NCBI GenBank assembly: GCA_946811185.2
Contig: OX328096.1
Location: forward strand, 38,638,011 to 38,702,010
Source of the DNA: Hippopus hippopus
Taxonomy: Eukaryota > Mollusca > Bivalvia > Cardiida > Cardiidae
Length of the DNA: 64,000 bases
Reading direction: 5' to 3'
Part shown: in pieces, positions 54,996-64,000 of the stretch
Position numbering within the stretch: the first letter of the stretch is position 1
Layout: each line of letters opens with the position of its first letter
The notes under the pieces: generated by a model
What the model saw: only the letters and a program-made list of their open reading frames with translations
Databases searched by the model: none
Told to the model about the DNA's origin: nothing
Position numbers and translations under genes: made by a program

Positions 54996-55262
54996 TTAAA
55001 TCTTTACCAAAAGACAAATTTTCAGATTTGTTCTATTTGAAGTCATTTAAAAAAAAAAAATGAAACATGACTCAAACGAAGCAATTTGTCTTTTAAAGAG
55101 TTAAAACATTGTGAGAAAAGGAGAAAATCAGTGGATTAGTCTTTGAAAGGGTCAAAAACATTCTCGGTTAAAATGCTGGTTACCAGCATTTTCTCCTTTT
55201 CGTAAAATGTTTTCAAAAGCCTTCTGGTTCGGGGGTTGTAAAAATTCGGAATTGATTGGTTA
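54996..55262 (+). mobile_element. family C MITE with partial internal duplication
   Basis: AAATCTTTACCAAAAGACAA opens, GGTTAA closes. A second arm (GTCTTTGAAAGGGTCAAAAA) follows the first (TTTTAAAGAGTTAAAACATT) before the palindrome AAATGCTGGTTACCAGCATTT, suggesting one copy recombined with another. Confidence 0.65.
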
Positions 55263-55502
55263 ATGGCTAAAACGCTAGGTTCAGCTATAGTTGCTAATAC
55301 AGACAGTGCCGATCAAGAAAACACTACGCAGTCTGATCTCCGCTACTTTGGTCTGGTCAACACAACCTTGAAAAGCCTTCTACCTCAGGATCATTAAATC
55401 TTGGGACGGTGTGGTAGTGTAAAACTCTTTTTAGAGTATTGAGATTAGCCATTTATCTCTCATGGCTAAACTTTTTTTTCCAACTGAGTTTGTAAGTAGC
55501 TA

Positions 55503-55800
55503 GAGCCCAATACACCAGGCCGTAGCGTACAGGGCTTGACACTGGAGGTGGCCGATTCCAGTACTCAGCTCGGCCAATTACTTTCAGAAGATTGATAATA
55601 GTCATTGCTACACGATGTATGCCACTCTTACCACTAGTTTCAACGTTGTTTAAACGGTGATTACGAGAAAAGGCAGACAGTAGCTTGGGAGGAATATTGT
55701 GCCAAGTACTGGTTATAGAAATTCCAGGAGTGCATGGATTAGTGGGTTGATGGCTATGATAAGACTGAAATAATGATGGAAAATGGATCAAACACAAAAC
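55503..55800 (+). mobile_element. SINE, second type, worn head
   Basis: GAGCCCAATACACCAGGCCG with GATTCCAGTACTCAGCTCGG replaces the head. The body has AGATTGATAATAGTCATTGC, AGTAGCTTGGGAGGAATATT, CCAAGTACTGGTTATAGAAA and AGACTGAAATAATGATGGAA. Confidence 0.75.
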
Positions 55801-55935
55801 AACTAAATCTTGCTTTCAAGACAATCTGTGTCATTTGACAGCACAAATATCATCTATGCGCTATACTGCGTTTTGATCGGCTGATATGCTTCATTTCGCT
55901 CCACTACATCCCCTTACAACTGAATCCTTTATCTA

Positions 55936-56158
55936 TTAACGCTTTGGCTGCTGTGCGCGACTTATTGACCTTTTGCGGACAGTGTAGATCAAGATCAGAC
56001 TGCACAGAACGTGCAGTCTGATCTTTGATCTACAATGTCCGATAAGGTTATATTTTCCTTAAAAAAAAAAAAAAAAATACGTTTGAAATAGCAAAATTTG
56101 TGTTTTTACTATCAGCTTAAAAGTTTTTTTTTCAGTTATTTAGCAAGCGAAGGGTTAA
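55936..56158 (+). mobile_element. family F MITE, full-length, TTAA ends
   Basis: TTAACGCTTTGGCTGC opens, GCAAGCGAAGGGTTAA closes. The core GATCAAGATCAGACTGCAC / GTGCAGTCTGATC forms a hairpin, with TTTTGCGGACAGTGTAG alongside. An A-run lies at 56061-56077. Confidence 0.85.
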
Positions 56159-56179
56159 CTCTCTCACTACCAATTAAAT

Positions 56180-56367
56180 GAGCCATGCTTTGGCAAAAGG
56201 GCGCTTAATCCATCTCTGCCATCCATTATACCAAGCAAGTCATTACATAATTATGGATCTATAAAATCCATTTTTTGAAACAACCGACTGAATCATGAGG
56301 TAGAATGATCCTTTGACTTGCAGAAAATTTAAAGATAGCGTAAAGTTTCGGCACATGTCAGCCTGCT
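56180..56367 (+). mobile_element. family D MITE, cut off in its palindrome
   Basis: GAGCCATGCTTTGGCAAAAG, TATACCAAGCAAGTCATTAC, AACAACCGACTGAATCATGA and CACATGTCAGCCTGC match family D. The second half of the palindrome and the right end are missing. Confidence 0.8.
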
Positions 56368-57162
56368 TGTTTGTCTCATTTTAAATGCTGATAGGCCATG
56401 TTAAGAAGAAAATCAAGAAATTTGTTTTCCTTGTTGTTTTGTTAAACAGCTCATATTTTTCCAATCTTTTGTTCATATTCTTGTCATATCTAATGAAAGA
56501 AGAGGACGAGATGAAATAATGACACCTCCGATTCTCTTAAAAGCCTGTGTGACATATCAAAAAAACGGCTTTGACAAGAATAGCCCATACATCTTTTGTG
56601 CAAACCAAACTGTTTTGCTGCTCAGATTTTACAGTGTTAAGACTGAATGAACTTATGAGCAGAAAATTATTTGCATTGTCCTGGACTGAAAAAGTTATCT
56701 TGCGATCGAAGTTGAGGACATGTAATCCTTTAATTTTTTTGAGCAGAGTAATACTTCATGAACAAGAATTAAAAATTAAAGAAGAAAAATGTGGAATATA
56801 TCTATTATATGATTGTAAGTGCTAGTAGACTTAGCAACGAGGCAATCCTCATTGCAGAGTCATCCAGCGTGTTTTATATTTATGTCCTAAATTTAAAAAT
56901 TCTATATTTTATCATAAAAATCTAAGATTGTAAGATTGTTATTCTGTTTAACGTTTAAAGATAACATGTACTTCATTTTTCATAATGCGGTATCAATTTC
57001 TAAAATATCTTAACCCATAACCATACTGGCTAATTTCAGATACAGCATTTGCTTGTATACCCTAGGGCTGTACATGTGTCACCGTAGCCAACATATTTTC
57101 AAATAACTTGAATGAATTCAAAGTACACAGAGGATGACCAACTGGTTGTGTTTGATATTTAA
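56368..57162. other. no supported gene
   Basis: An 84-codon open frame at 56571-56825 has no recognisable domain. The rest is anonymous. Confidence 0.45.
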
Positions 57163-57164
57163 GA

Positions 57165-57230
57165 TCTGTCACTCAAATGGGGTGTGATGCAGTTAGAAAA
57201 CCACATCACGCTGCATTTGAGTGACAGATT
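57165..57230. repeat. inverted repeat joined to a family C right end
   Basis: ATCTGTCACTCAAATG and its complement CATTTGAGTGACAGAT face each other across about 30 bp. Family C right-end text (GTCGTCTGCAAACACTTTCA to GGTAAAGAGTTAA, 57238-57301) follows. Confidence 0.7.
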
Positions 57231-57301
57231 TTTAATATGTCGTCTGCAAACACTTTCAATCTGGACAAGCCTACTCTTTTGGTATTTGGTAAAGAGTTAA
57301 T

Positions 57302-58595
57302 CTGTCTACAGTAGGGATGTGAAGAATGTTGTGGTAATCGCTGGGACTGTATCTTTTACACTTGTATATTGTATATCACCAAATGGTTCAACTTTCAAAT
57401 ATCATCTCAGTTTTGCCTTCCATGGTCTGTCTGTTTTGCTCTTGATCTGTACTTTACCTAAAATTAAACAAAAACAGAGGTAAGGAACTACATCCACATC
57501 CCCAAGTAGGCCAAAGTGGTCATTTGATTTAGCCTGTAGCTCTCAAAGAATTATGTTTTGATGATAAGAAATAACTTCATTAATGTAAAATTTATTTAAT
57601 TCCTTTCCCTTTAAGCTGACGTAATATTGCATTCTGCATTACAACCATTCAACCAGACAAGACCGTTCACATAGCACAGTGTGGCTAATATTTTAGCGAA
57701 TATATTACAGGCATGTTCATGGTCTTTTTTTTTTCAAAACAAATGCTCATTTTGGTGTCAGCTTTGTAATGACCATTCTACTCTCTGCTGTGTCCTTTTT
57801 TCTCAAAGACCAAAACCAAAAACCCTGTATGGGAATAAGTAGAAACCATTACTTTATATGCTGACACAATATATAATATTTATTTTATACACTCCAGACA
57901 TCAGACAAGACTGTCCACCTAGCGCGGTGTGACCAATATAGGGAGGAGCTTTTTCTCTAGGCATGTCGATGGCCATGTTCTTCCTTGCTCCATACAATGT
58001 GGGTGTCAGCATGTAAATGGCCATGTTGATGTCACTATGGGGTTATATTACAATGTTTTCAGACATGCCTTGGCCTGACAGTCTTACATGAGAGACGGGC
58101 GCAAATATGTAAAGTAAATTAGTTGGGTTGAGGTTTTAATGAGACTAGGCAGCGATCCTATAATCTCTATAGATGATCTCTGCACCAGGGTACCCAACAC
58201 ACTCCATGACAGTACTATCTTTACCTGCAAATACTTTGCAACAGAAAAGGCATAAGGCCCTATATCCTCTCTGTACATTGGCCATATCAGGTACACTTTT
58301 GCAGGCCGGTACCTAGGTTATCAATGTGGGAATAGCACTGTCCACAAAAGCTCCTCTAAAGTATGAAATATGCATGAAAAGTATACAAACAAAAATTATT
58401 TTGAATTTACAAAATTTTAGAAAATTATTAGAGTTTGTTATGAAGAGGTTTTCCGGTACTTGTTTTTTCATTCATTTTGATACAACACAGCATGAAGAGC
58501 CAACAATCCAGATGTGTTAGGAACAGAGATGCAAGACATTCACAGCATTGGCTTCAAGTGTACAAAGTTTGACTTGCTGATAAAGACCTTAAGTG
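57302..58595. other. no supported gene; decayed direct repeat
   Basis: CAGACAAGAC-GT-CAC-TAGC-C-GTGTG followed by AGGCATGT occurs near 57653 and 57900, a worn duplicate of about 250 bp. No credible coding frame was seen. Confidence 0.4.
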
Positions 58596-58820
58596 GTACT
58601 TTACCAAACGACCAAAATTTTGCTTGTCCAAATTCAAAGCATTTGCAGACAGCAACTTAAATGCAGCTATTATGGCAGAATTTGTTTTTGAAAGGGTAGA
58701 ATGCATAGTGGGAAAAGGAAAAAATGCTTGTTACCAGCATTTTCTTCTTATCCTACTACGTTTTCGAAAGCCTTCTTAGTGAGGGTTGTTAAAAATCCGG
58801 ATTATGTGGAAATGGGTTAA
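58596..58820 (+). mobile_element. family C MITE, nearly full-length
   Basis: GTACTTTACCAAACGACC opens, GGATTATGTGGAAATGGGTTAA closes, with AAAAATGCTTGTTACCAGCA as the centre. A second broken copy follows at 58835-58960. Confidence 0.75.
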
Positions 58821-59229
58821 ATCTTTAGTCTCAGACTCTTCCATAATGAAAGCACCTGCAGACAACAAATTAAATGAAGCATGTATGATGACCGTTTTCT
58901 TTAAAAACCTTCTCAAAAGAAAATATTGTGGGGAAAAAAGAGAAAATGCTGTTTAAAAATATAGAAGATTATTTGCCAGCATCCTCATTCAACTACAGGA
59001 AAGATTTTTTTTTTTTATTCCATGATGTGCATTTGACCTATTTACAAAAAAAAGATAAATGTTATTTTGAACAACCTGATAGCTCAAAAATTTCTTGTTT
59101 TCGAAGTGAAATTTATGTACAGAAGTTGTATAAGTGATCTCTTTTTTGATGCTTTGTTATGTCTGACCTTGAAATGAACTTTACACTTTCATACTTTATG
59201 TATATTTGATGTAGTTGCATATAATTTGA

Positions 59230-59750
59230 AAATGTTTTTGACAGCAACCTGATAGTTGAAACTTCCATTTGTTTTATAAAATCCCTGTCCCTGGCCACAA
59301 TGCATATGTACCTGTAATGGAAATTCCAACTGTCAGTCTGCCGACCCTCACTTGCCTATACGAACCCAATGTAAGATGTTTTGTTTATGAATTTTTAGTC
59401 TAATACTCTGATTTATTTTTAACCATTACGCTAAAAGTAGGTTTTCCAGGAGCTTCAATCCAATTTTCACTAAATTTGTTACTTTATGCCATAATGCCAA
59501 TTTAACCTAACAGTTTTCATATACATGTAGTTTAAGGAAGATATTGTCAGCAGCTAGATTTTGCAGTCTGTAGGTCTTCTTGAGTTAAAGCTTATGTTTA
59601 AGAACTTTTTACTGGATAATTAATGAATATTTTCTACCTCTTTACAATTGAAGTTTTGCCAGCAACCTGATAGTTGAAACTTCCATTTCTTGTTTTAACC
59701 CCTGTCCCTGGTCACAATGTATATAATGGAAATTCCTACCATCAGTTAAC
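59230..59750 (+). repeat. pair of direct repeats of about 60 bp
   Basis: CAGCAACCTGATAGTTGAAA followed by CTTCCATTT, then CCCTGTCCCTGG-CACAATG and TAATGGAAATTCC occurs near 59242 and again near 59658, about 415 bp apart. Confidence 0.65.
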
Positions 59751-59938
59751 TGAGCCTCACTTGTTTATATTAACTTTATAATAAGGTAAAGCATTCTCAG
59801 TCATCAAAAGAACTTTTAGTGCTTAGTTTGAAAATAAAGGCTTTAGAAACAAATCCTTCCAAACATTAAATTTGCTTTTTCATTGTTTATGAACTTCTAT
59901 ACTGTGAAAAAGTTTAAAACTGTCATTTCCTTATTGCT

Positions 59939-60120
59939 TTAACTAATTGCCAAACAACAAAAATTTTAGACTTATCCAAACTTGAAGACAACAAATGAAA
60001 TGTGCGTCTAATAACGGTTTTTGACTATGGTATGGTTACCAGCATTTTCTTCTTTCACCACCATGTTTTCAAAAGCCTTTTTTGCCGTAGGGTTTTTGAA
60101 AGTTTGGATTGTGTGTTTAA
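59939..60120 (+). mobile_element. family C MITE, shortened
   Basis: TTAACTAATTGCCAAACAAC opens, TTGGATTGTGTGTTTAA closes. Only half of the palindrome (GGTTACCAGCATTTTCTTC) remains. Confidence 0.65.
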
Positions 60121-60612
60121 GACTTAACATATAGTCTGTCATAAATATTCAGAAAGAAAGACACTTGAAAATATAAAGATGTTATATGGAAACTCAAACC
60201 TAGCAAAACTTTGTACAAACAGGACAAGTATGAATGTCTTGCACCCAGTGTTCCTCCTATTGTGCCCATACCGATAAGATGAAGTGCATTGCAGACAGGG
60301 ATTTTATGCACAAAATGATGAAACAAAAAATACACTAAAACCTTCTAAGCTCTACTAATAAAAGTTTTGTTGAGCCAAATACATGTGAATTTAGAAAACT
60401 TTAACAATAGTACAGCTAAAAACTGACTGACAACTTTGACCTACCTCGAGTCCACAATCACACCGAAATTTCCATATAGGCGAGTTCATTCCCTCCCTGC
60501 AACAGATTTCAAAGGAATAATAATAAACTTTAAACAAAATTTATCATTCTACATATACATAATTTTAGCATAAAATCAACACCTACGTAAAAGACATATA
60601 CATGTACCACAA

Positions 60613-60884
60613 TCATTGATTGATTGTATAGTGTTTAATGCTGTTTTCAACATCACTTTGGTTATATCGCACCGATCAATGTTTTCTCCGCACAATAGTC
60701 TTTCCAAGCCACTGGCTGCTTTCCCACATAACGATCATCAGGACAATGGTCAGCAGTGAGAGGAATGAATCCTGTTGCAATGACTATCATCAATCCTCTG
60801 AAAGAAATTGGCCAAGCCAGGGATTGAACCCATGACCCCCTGTTCTCAAGTCCTGCATGCTACTGACTGAGCTACTGGGGCTCG
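60613..60884 (-). mobile_element. tRNA-headed SINE, second type, complete, minus strand
   Basis: On the minus strand: GAGCCCCAGTAGCTCAGTCA (A-box), GGGTTCAATCCCTGG (B-box), a body with GCAGCCAGTGGCTTGGAAAG, and the tail TCAATCAATGA. It is the best-preserved SINE head in the window. An (AATG)n run at 60895-60919 lies just upstream. Confidence 0.87.
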
Positions 60885-60950
60885 GCATGTACCACAATGA
60901 ATGAATGAATGAATGAATGGCGATTCAGCAAGGCATTGGCATCTAGGTCT

Positions 60951-61182
60951 TTAACCCTTTACCACACGCCCAAGTTTTAACCCTGCTAAAAAACTGGTAT
61001 GAAATTTTCATTTCGATAGAACAAACCCAAATATTGCTAGTTCAAAGTTTTATTAGGGGAAATAATAAATCCTTCTCGGACAGTGTAGATCCAAGTTCAG
61101 ACCGGAAATTATGTGCAGTCTTATCTTGATCCACACTGTCTGCAAAAGGTCAGTGAGTCGTGCTTAGCAGCCTAAGGATTAA
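60951..61182 (-). mobile_element. family F MITE, TTAA ends
   Basis: TTAACCCTTTACCACACGCC opens, CCTAAGGATTAA closes. The core is GGACAGTGTAGATCCAAGTT / ATCTTGATCCACACTGTCTGC. Confidence 0.75.
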
Positions 61183-61184
61183 AG

Positions 61185-61350
61185 TCCTTGAGTAAGACGG
61201 CTTTTGAAAACATTTTGGTAAATGGAGAAAATGCTGGATACTAGTATTTTCCCCTCTTCCAACGAGGTTTTTTTACCCTTTCAAGGACAATTTCATACAA
61301 AGAGATACATTTGTCATCTGCAAATGGCAAGTCTAAAAATTTGCCATTAG
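61185..61350 (-). repeat. family C MITE, partial
   Basis: GACGGCTTTTGAAAACATTT, GGAGAAAATGCTGGATACTA and GTCATCTGCAAATGGC are family C blocks, with a right end CCATTAGGAAGAGTTAG. Confidence 0.65.
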
Positions 61351-62594
61351 GAAGAGTTAGATACATTTGAGTAATGCTGAAGAATACATGTACATTAGAA
61401 AATACTGTGGCAAAAGGCATATTCCTCATTTTTCCACATATTGGTATATTCAAATTAAGGTCTATGGCCACTATTTCTCATATTAAAAGACGGAAGCCTC
61501 CGAGATTGGCCGAATAGCCTGTACGAAAATGTCGATGTTACACAATATTTACCGATGTGTTAGTGAGTCTACTGCCCCTAACTCTCATATTAAAAGATGG
61601 AAGGTTCCAAGATTGGCTGAATAGCCTTAACATCAACATCGATGTTACACGATGTTTACTGATGAATTAGGGGGTCGTAGTCCTTAAAATGAATATTGAA
61701 AATGCCTATTTTACAAGAGTATTCTCAAAGATACCTGCAGCAAATTTACTCAACAGGTTGCTAAATAAACTACCGGTAAGTGGATATTTTCCATTAGTTT
61801 AAACTTTTACCACACATTCTTAAGTTTCAAAAACATGTGTTTTATCTCTTCAAAGGCAAACCCATCTTTTGAGCCATATTTACCATCTACAGCCCCTAAC
61901 TCACATATTAAAAGATGGAAGCTACCAAGATTGGCCGAATAGCCCTTATGAAAACCTCAATGTTACACAATATTTACCGATGAGTAAGTAACTCTACAGC
62001 CCCTAACTCTCATGTTACTAGAAATAGGTGTGTCAGAGACACGGATGCCCCCGCTAAATGGTATTGGTCACAGATATGTCATATGAGAGAATCAGTAGGT
62101 ATTACAGAAAATTGTTGTTTTGGATAACAGCTTAGACAGGGTTAAGAAGGTTTGTTATATATATAGCCAAGCAGATAAAAGATTATTTATACCTGATAAC
62201 AAAATTAAGGACTGGTCCAAGTTGAAAGCAATATGCAGAAAATAAATTATATGGTTTGTATTGCATATGGTAGAAAACTTTGTGAGAAAAAGAAGAAAAT
62301 GCTGGTTTTGAGCATTAACTTCTTTTTATTCAGCATTTTCCTTAATCTTTCAACTGAGGGTTACTTATACTCAGGATTATGAAGATCTTAACTTGAGGAA
62401 TGAGAGTGAGAAATATAGCAATAATAATTACTTAGTTGGACTTCCTGTACGAGACAGGAACAAATTGGATCGAATATTATCACACTGGACTATAGTTGAA
62501 GGATAGGTTGCAGCCTCAATATTCTCTGGCATAGTTCTTTGGATGAGTCTTTTTAAAAACCAAAACTGTATCTTCATATCACAATTCTGCTGAG

Positions 62595-63290
62595 CATGAC
62601 ACTAGTACTTGTTAAGGAGAACAAGTGTGCTAAGTTTTTTGAAATCCATTGATAAATGTAGAAGTTATGCTCCACACAAGGTCAATTTAAACATTTGACC
62701 TTCAACTGTGGCCTTGACCTTGGGCGTATCGAAACAAACTTTTTGCATGACACTAGTACTTGTTAAGGAGAACAAGTGTGCAAAGTTTTTTTGAAATCCA
62801 TTGATAAATGTAGAAGTTATGCTCCGGACAAGGTCAATTTAAACATTTGACCTTCAACTGTGGCCTTGACCTTGGGCGTATCGAAACAAACTTTTTGCAT
62901 GACACTAGTACTTGTTAAGGAGAACAAGTGTGCAAAGTTTTTTTGAAATCCATTGATAAATGTAGAAGTTATGCTCCGGACAAGGTCAATTTAAACATTT
63001 GACCTTCAACTGTGGCCTTGACCTTGGGCGTACTGAAACAAACTTTTCGCATGACACTAGTACTTGTTAAGGAGAACAAGTGTGCAAAGTTTTTTTGAAA
63101 TCCATTGATAAATGTAGAAGTTATGCTCCACACAAGGTCAATTTAAACATTTGACCTTCAACTGTGGCCTTGACCTTGGGCGTATCGAAACAAATTTTTC
63201 GCATGACACTAGTACTTGTTAAGGAGAACAAGTGTGCAAAGTTATTTTGAAATCCATTGATAAATGTAGAACTTATGCTCCGGACAAGAA
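62595..63290 (+). repeat. 152-bp tandem repeat, about 4.6 nearly identical units
   Basis: Units start with CATGACACTAGTACTTGTTA at 62595, 62746, 62898, 63050 and 63202. They contain GAGAACAAGTGTGCAAAGTT, GATAAATGTAGAAGTTATGC, CATTTGACCTTCAACTGTGG and TTGGGCGTATCGAAACAAA. Few differences separate units, so homogenisation is recent. Confidence 0.95.
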
Positions 63291-63410
63291 TGGGACACAC
63301 ACACTAACACACACATGCACGCACGCACACACGCACTTACACACACACGCACACACTAACACAGACGGACACAGGTAACTCTATATGCCCCCCCCCCCCA
63401 TTTCATGGCG
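63291..63410. repeat. CACACG/ACAC microsatellite and C-run
   Basis: ACACACACACTAACACACAC, GCACGCACGCACACACGCAC and CCCCCCCCCCC form the 3' low-complexity part of the element. Confidence 0.85.
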
Positions 63411-63679
63411 GGGGCATAAAAAGGCGGAAGCTGCCAATATTGGCCGAATAGCCTTTACAAAAATGTAAATGTTTACCAATGAGTTAGGGGCCGTAGACCT
63501 TAAATTTGTTGTCTACATATACTTTCAATTAGTACAAGACTAAAAATTTCATTTGGTAATGACTTAAAAGACTGTCAAGATACATGTATTACAATTTCAT
63601 GTCATGCTGAGAGAATATCTGTACAGATAATCGTAATGTAGATCTCAGATCAGATTGCATATTTTGTTCAGTCTGATCA

Positions 63680-63903
63680 TACCACACAATCCCAACCTTT
63701 AACAACCCTGATAAAGAGACCTTTAGAAAACATTGCGGGAAAATGAGAAAATGCAGGTAACCAGCATTTTCTTCTTTTCCCACAATGTTTTCTACCCTAC
63801 CCAACACAAATTTCAAATTTTGAGTCACATTTATTTTGTTGTCTGTATATGGTTTCAATTTGGTCACATCCAAAAGTTTTGCTGTTGGTAAAGTTAGGGT
63901 TAA
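63680..63903 (-). mobile_element. family C MITE
   Basis: ATACCACACAATCCCAACCT opens, TTGGTAAAGTTAGGGTTAA closes, with GAGAAAATGCAGGTAACCAG / CATTTTCTTC in the centre and CCCACAATGTTTTCTACCCT in the arm. Confidence 0.8.
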
Positions 63904-64000
63904 CCCTTTACCACACAATAAAATTCTAGACTAGTCCAAATTAAAAGCATTTAAAAATGACCAGAGAAATATGGACCAAATGATGAACCCTGGTCTTTAA
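63900..64000 (+). mobile_element. family C MITE, cut by the window end
   Basis: TTAACCCTTTACCACACAAT, TTCTAGACTAGTCCAAATTA and AAAGCATTT are the left half of family C. It shares its TTAA with the preceding inverted copy. Confidence 0.75.

Larger units (their letters stand above)
62018..63417 (+). mobile_element. tandem-core element (pearl / Helitron-like non-autonomous type)
   Basis: It starts AGGTGTGTCAGAGACACGGA then TGCCCCCGC, and ends GGCGGGGGCAT, an inverted match of the terminal block. The core is 152-bp tandem repeats (62595-63290), followed by a CACACG microsatellite and a C-run. A family C-like piece (62186-62393) lies in its left part. No transposase is encoded. The architecture, tandem core plus microsatellite, is that reported for bivalve pearl-type elements. 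Confidence 0.7.
61473..63490 (+). repeat. array of about 115-bp units, interrupted by the 62018 element
   Basis: CTCATATTAAAAGA-GGAAG, then CCAAGATTGGCCGAATAGCC, TGTTACACAATATTTACCGATG and AGCCCCTAACT recur at 61473, 61588 and 61902. The next unit begins at about 62009, is broken by the element at 62018-63417 and resumes at AAGGCGGAAGCTGCCAATAT. Confidence 0.8.

Noticed and set aside
62595..63290. CRISPR-like array of regularly spaced repeats
   Set aside because: Whole 152-bp units repeat without unique spacers; this is tandem-repeat core of a mobile element in animal DNA. The arrays at 7845 and 28199 were rejected for the same reason.
63589..63918. 109-codon open frame on the minus strand, and similar frames at 48431, 53154 and 61241
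   Set aside because: These are translations of family C MITE arms, which look alike because the DNA repeats.
1..64000. Bacterial-type operon, phage, toxin-antitoxin or defence system
   Set aside because: No dense ORFs, no ribosome-binding sites, introns and SINE/LINE/MITE content throughout; nothing of this kind is visible.

Overview
The window looks like animal genomic DNA, most probably from a heterodont bivalve mollusc such as a venerid clam. It is AT-rich and gene-poor, and most of it is short non-autonomous mobile elements. Several architectures are ones I associate with bivalves: palindromic MITEs with a GTCAGCCTGCGCAG core, elements built around about 150 bp internal tandem repeats, and tRNA-headed SINEs. 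The species is inferred from repeat style, not established. No prokaryotic operon, CRISPR array, rRNA or functional tRNA gene was seen.

Only two intact protein-coding genes are supported, both on the + strand and paralogous. They are GT10-family alpha-1,3-fucosyltransferases at 4368-5594 (408 aa) and 26556-27704 (382 aa). Each has its whole ORF in one exon, preceded by a homologous 5' UTR exon with a splice acceptor (4198 and 26404) and followed by an AATAAA signal. Both should make type II Golgi enzymes that transfer fucose from GDP-fucose. Their C-terminal catalytic halves are almost identical in DNA while their N-termini differ strongly, which suggests a local duplication followed by gene conversion. 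Coding relics are an internally deleted, frameshifted mariner transposase (24730-25256, minus) and the 3' end of a CR1/Jockey-like LINE (16559-17407, minus) inserted inside another element.

Layout: 1-1620 has diverged copies of a promoter-like repeat (family A). 3.6-6.3 kb is FucT-1 between palindromic MITEs (families D, E, F). 6.3-10 kb has family H elements and a 59-bp minisatellite. 10.2-12 kb has TIR elements, including a 1 kb one full of CGTAGTA motifs. 12-16 kb is mostly anonymous. 16-18 kb has nested B elements, the LINE and foldbacks. 21.5-25.5 kb has a perfect 60-bp-arm hairpin, MITEs and mariner. 26.4-28 kb is FucT-2. 28-30.4 kb has tandem-core elements. 32.6-35.0 kb and 40.15-43.0 kb are a diverged segmental duplication with different later insertions. 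35-38 kb and 47 kb hold SINEs. From 44 kb to the end a TTAA-flanked palindromic MITE (family C) occurs again and again, and 61.5-63.4 kb is a 152-bp-core element inserted in another tandem array.

No new multi-gene system is evident. The most informative signals are the FucT pair, the palindromic and foldback element families, the excess of TGACGTCA palindromes and the segmental duplication.
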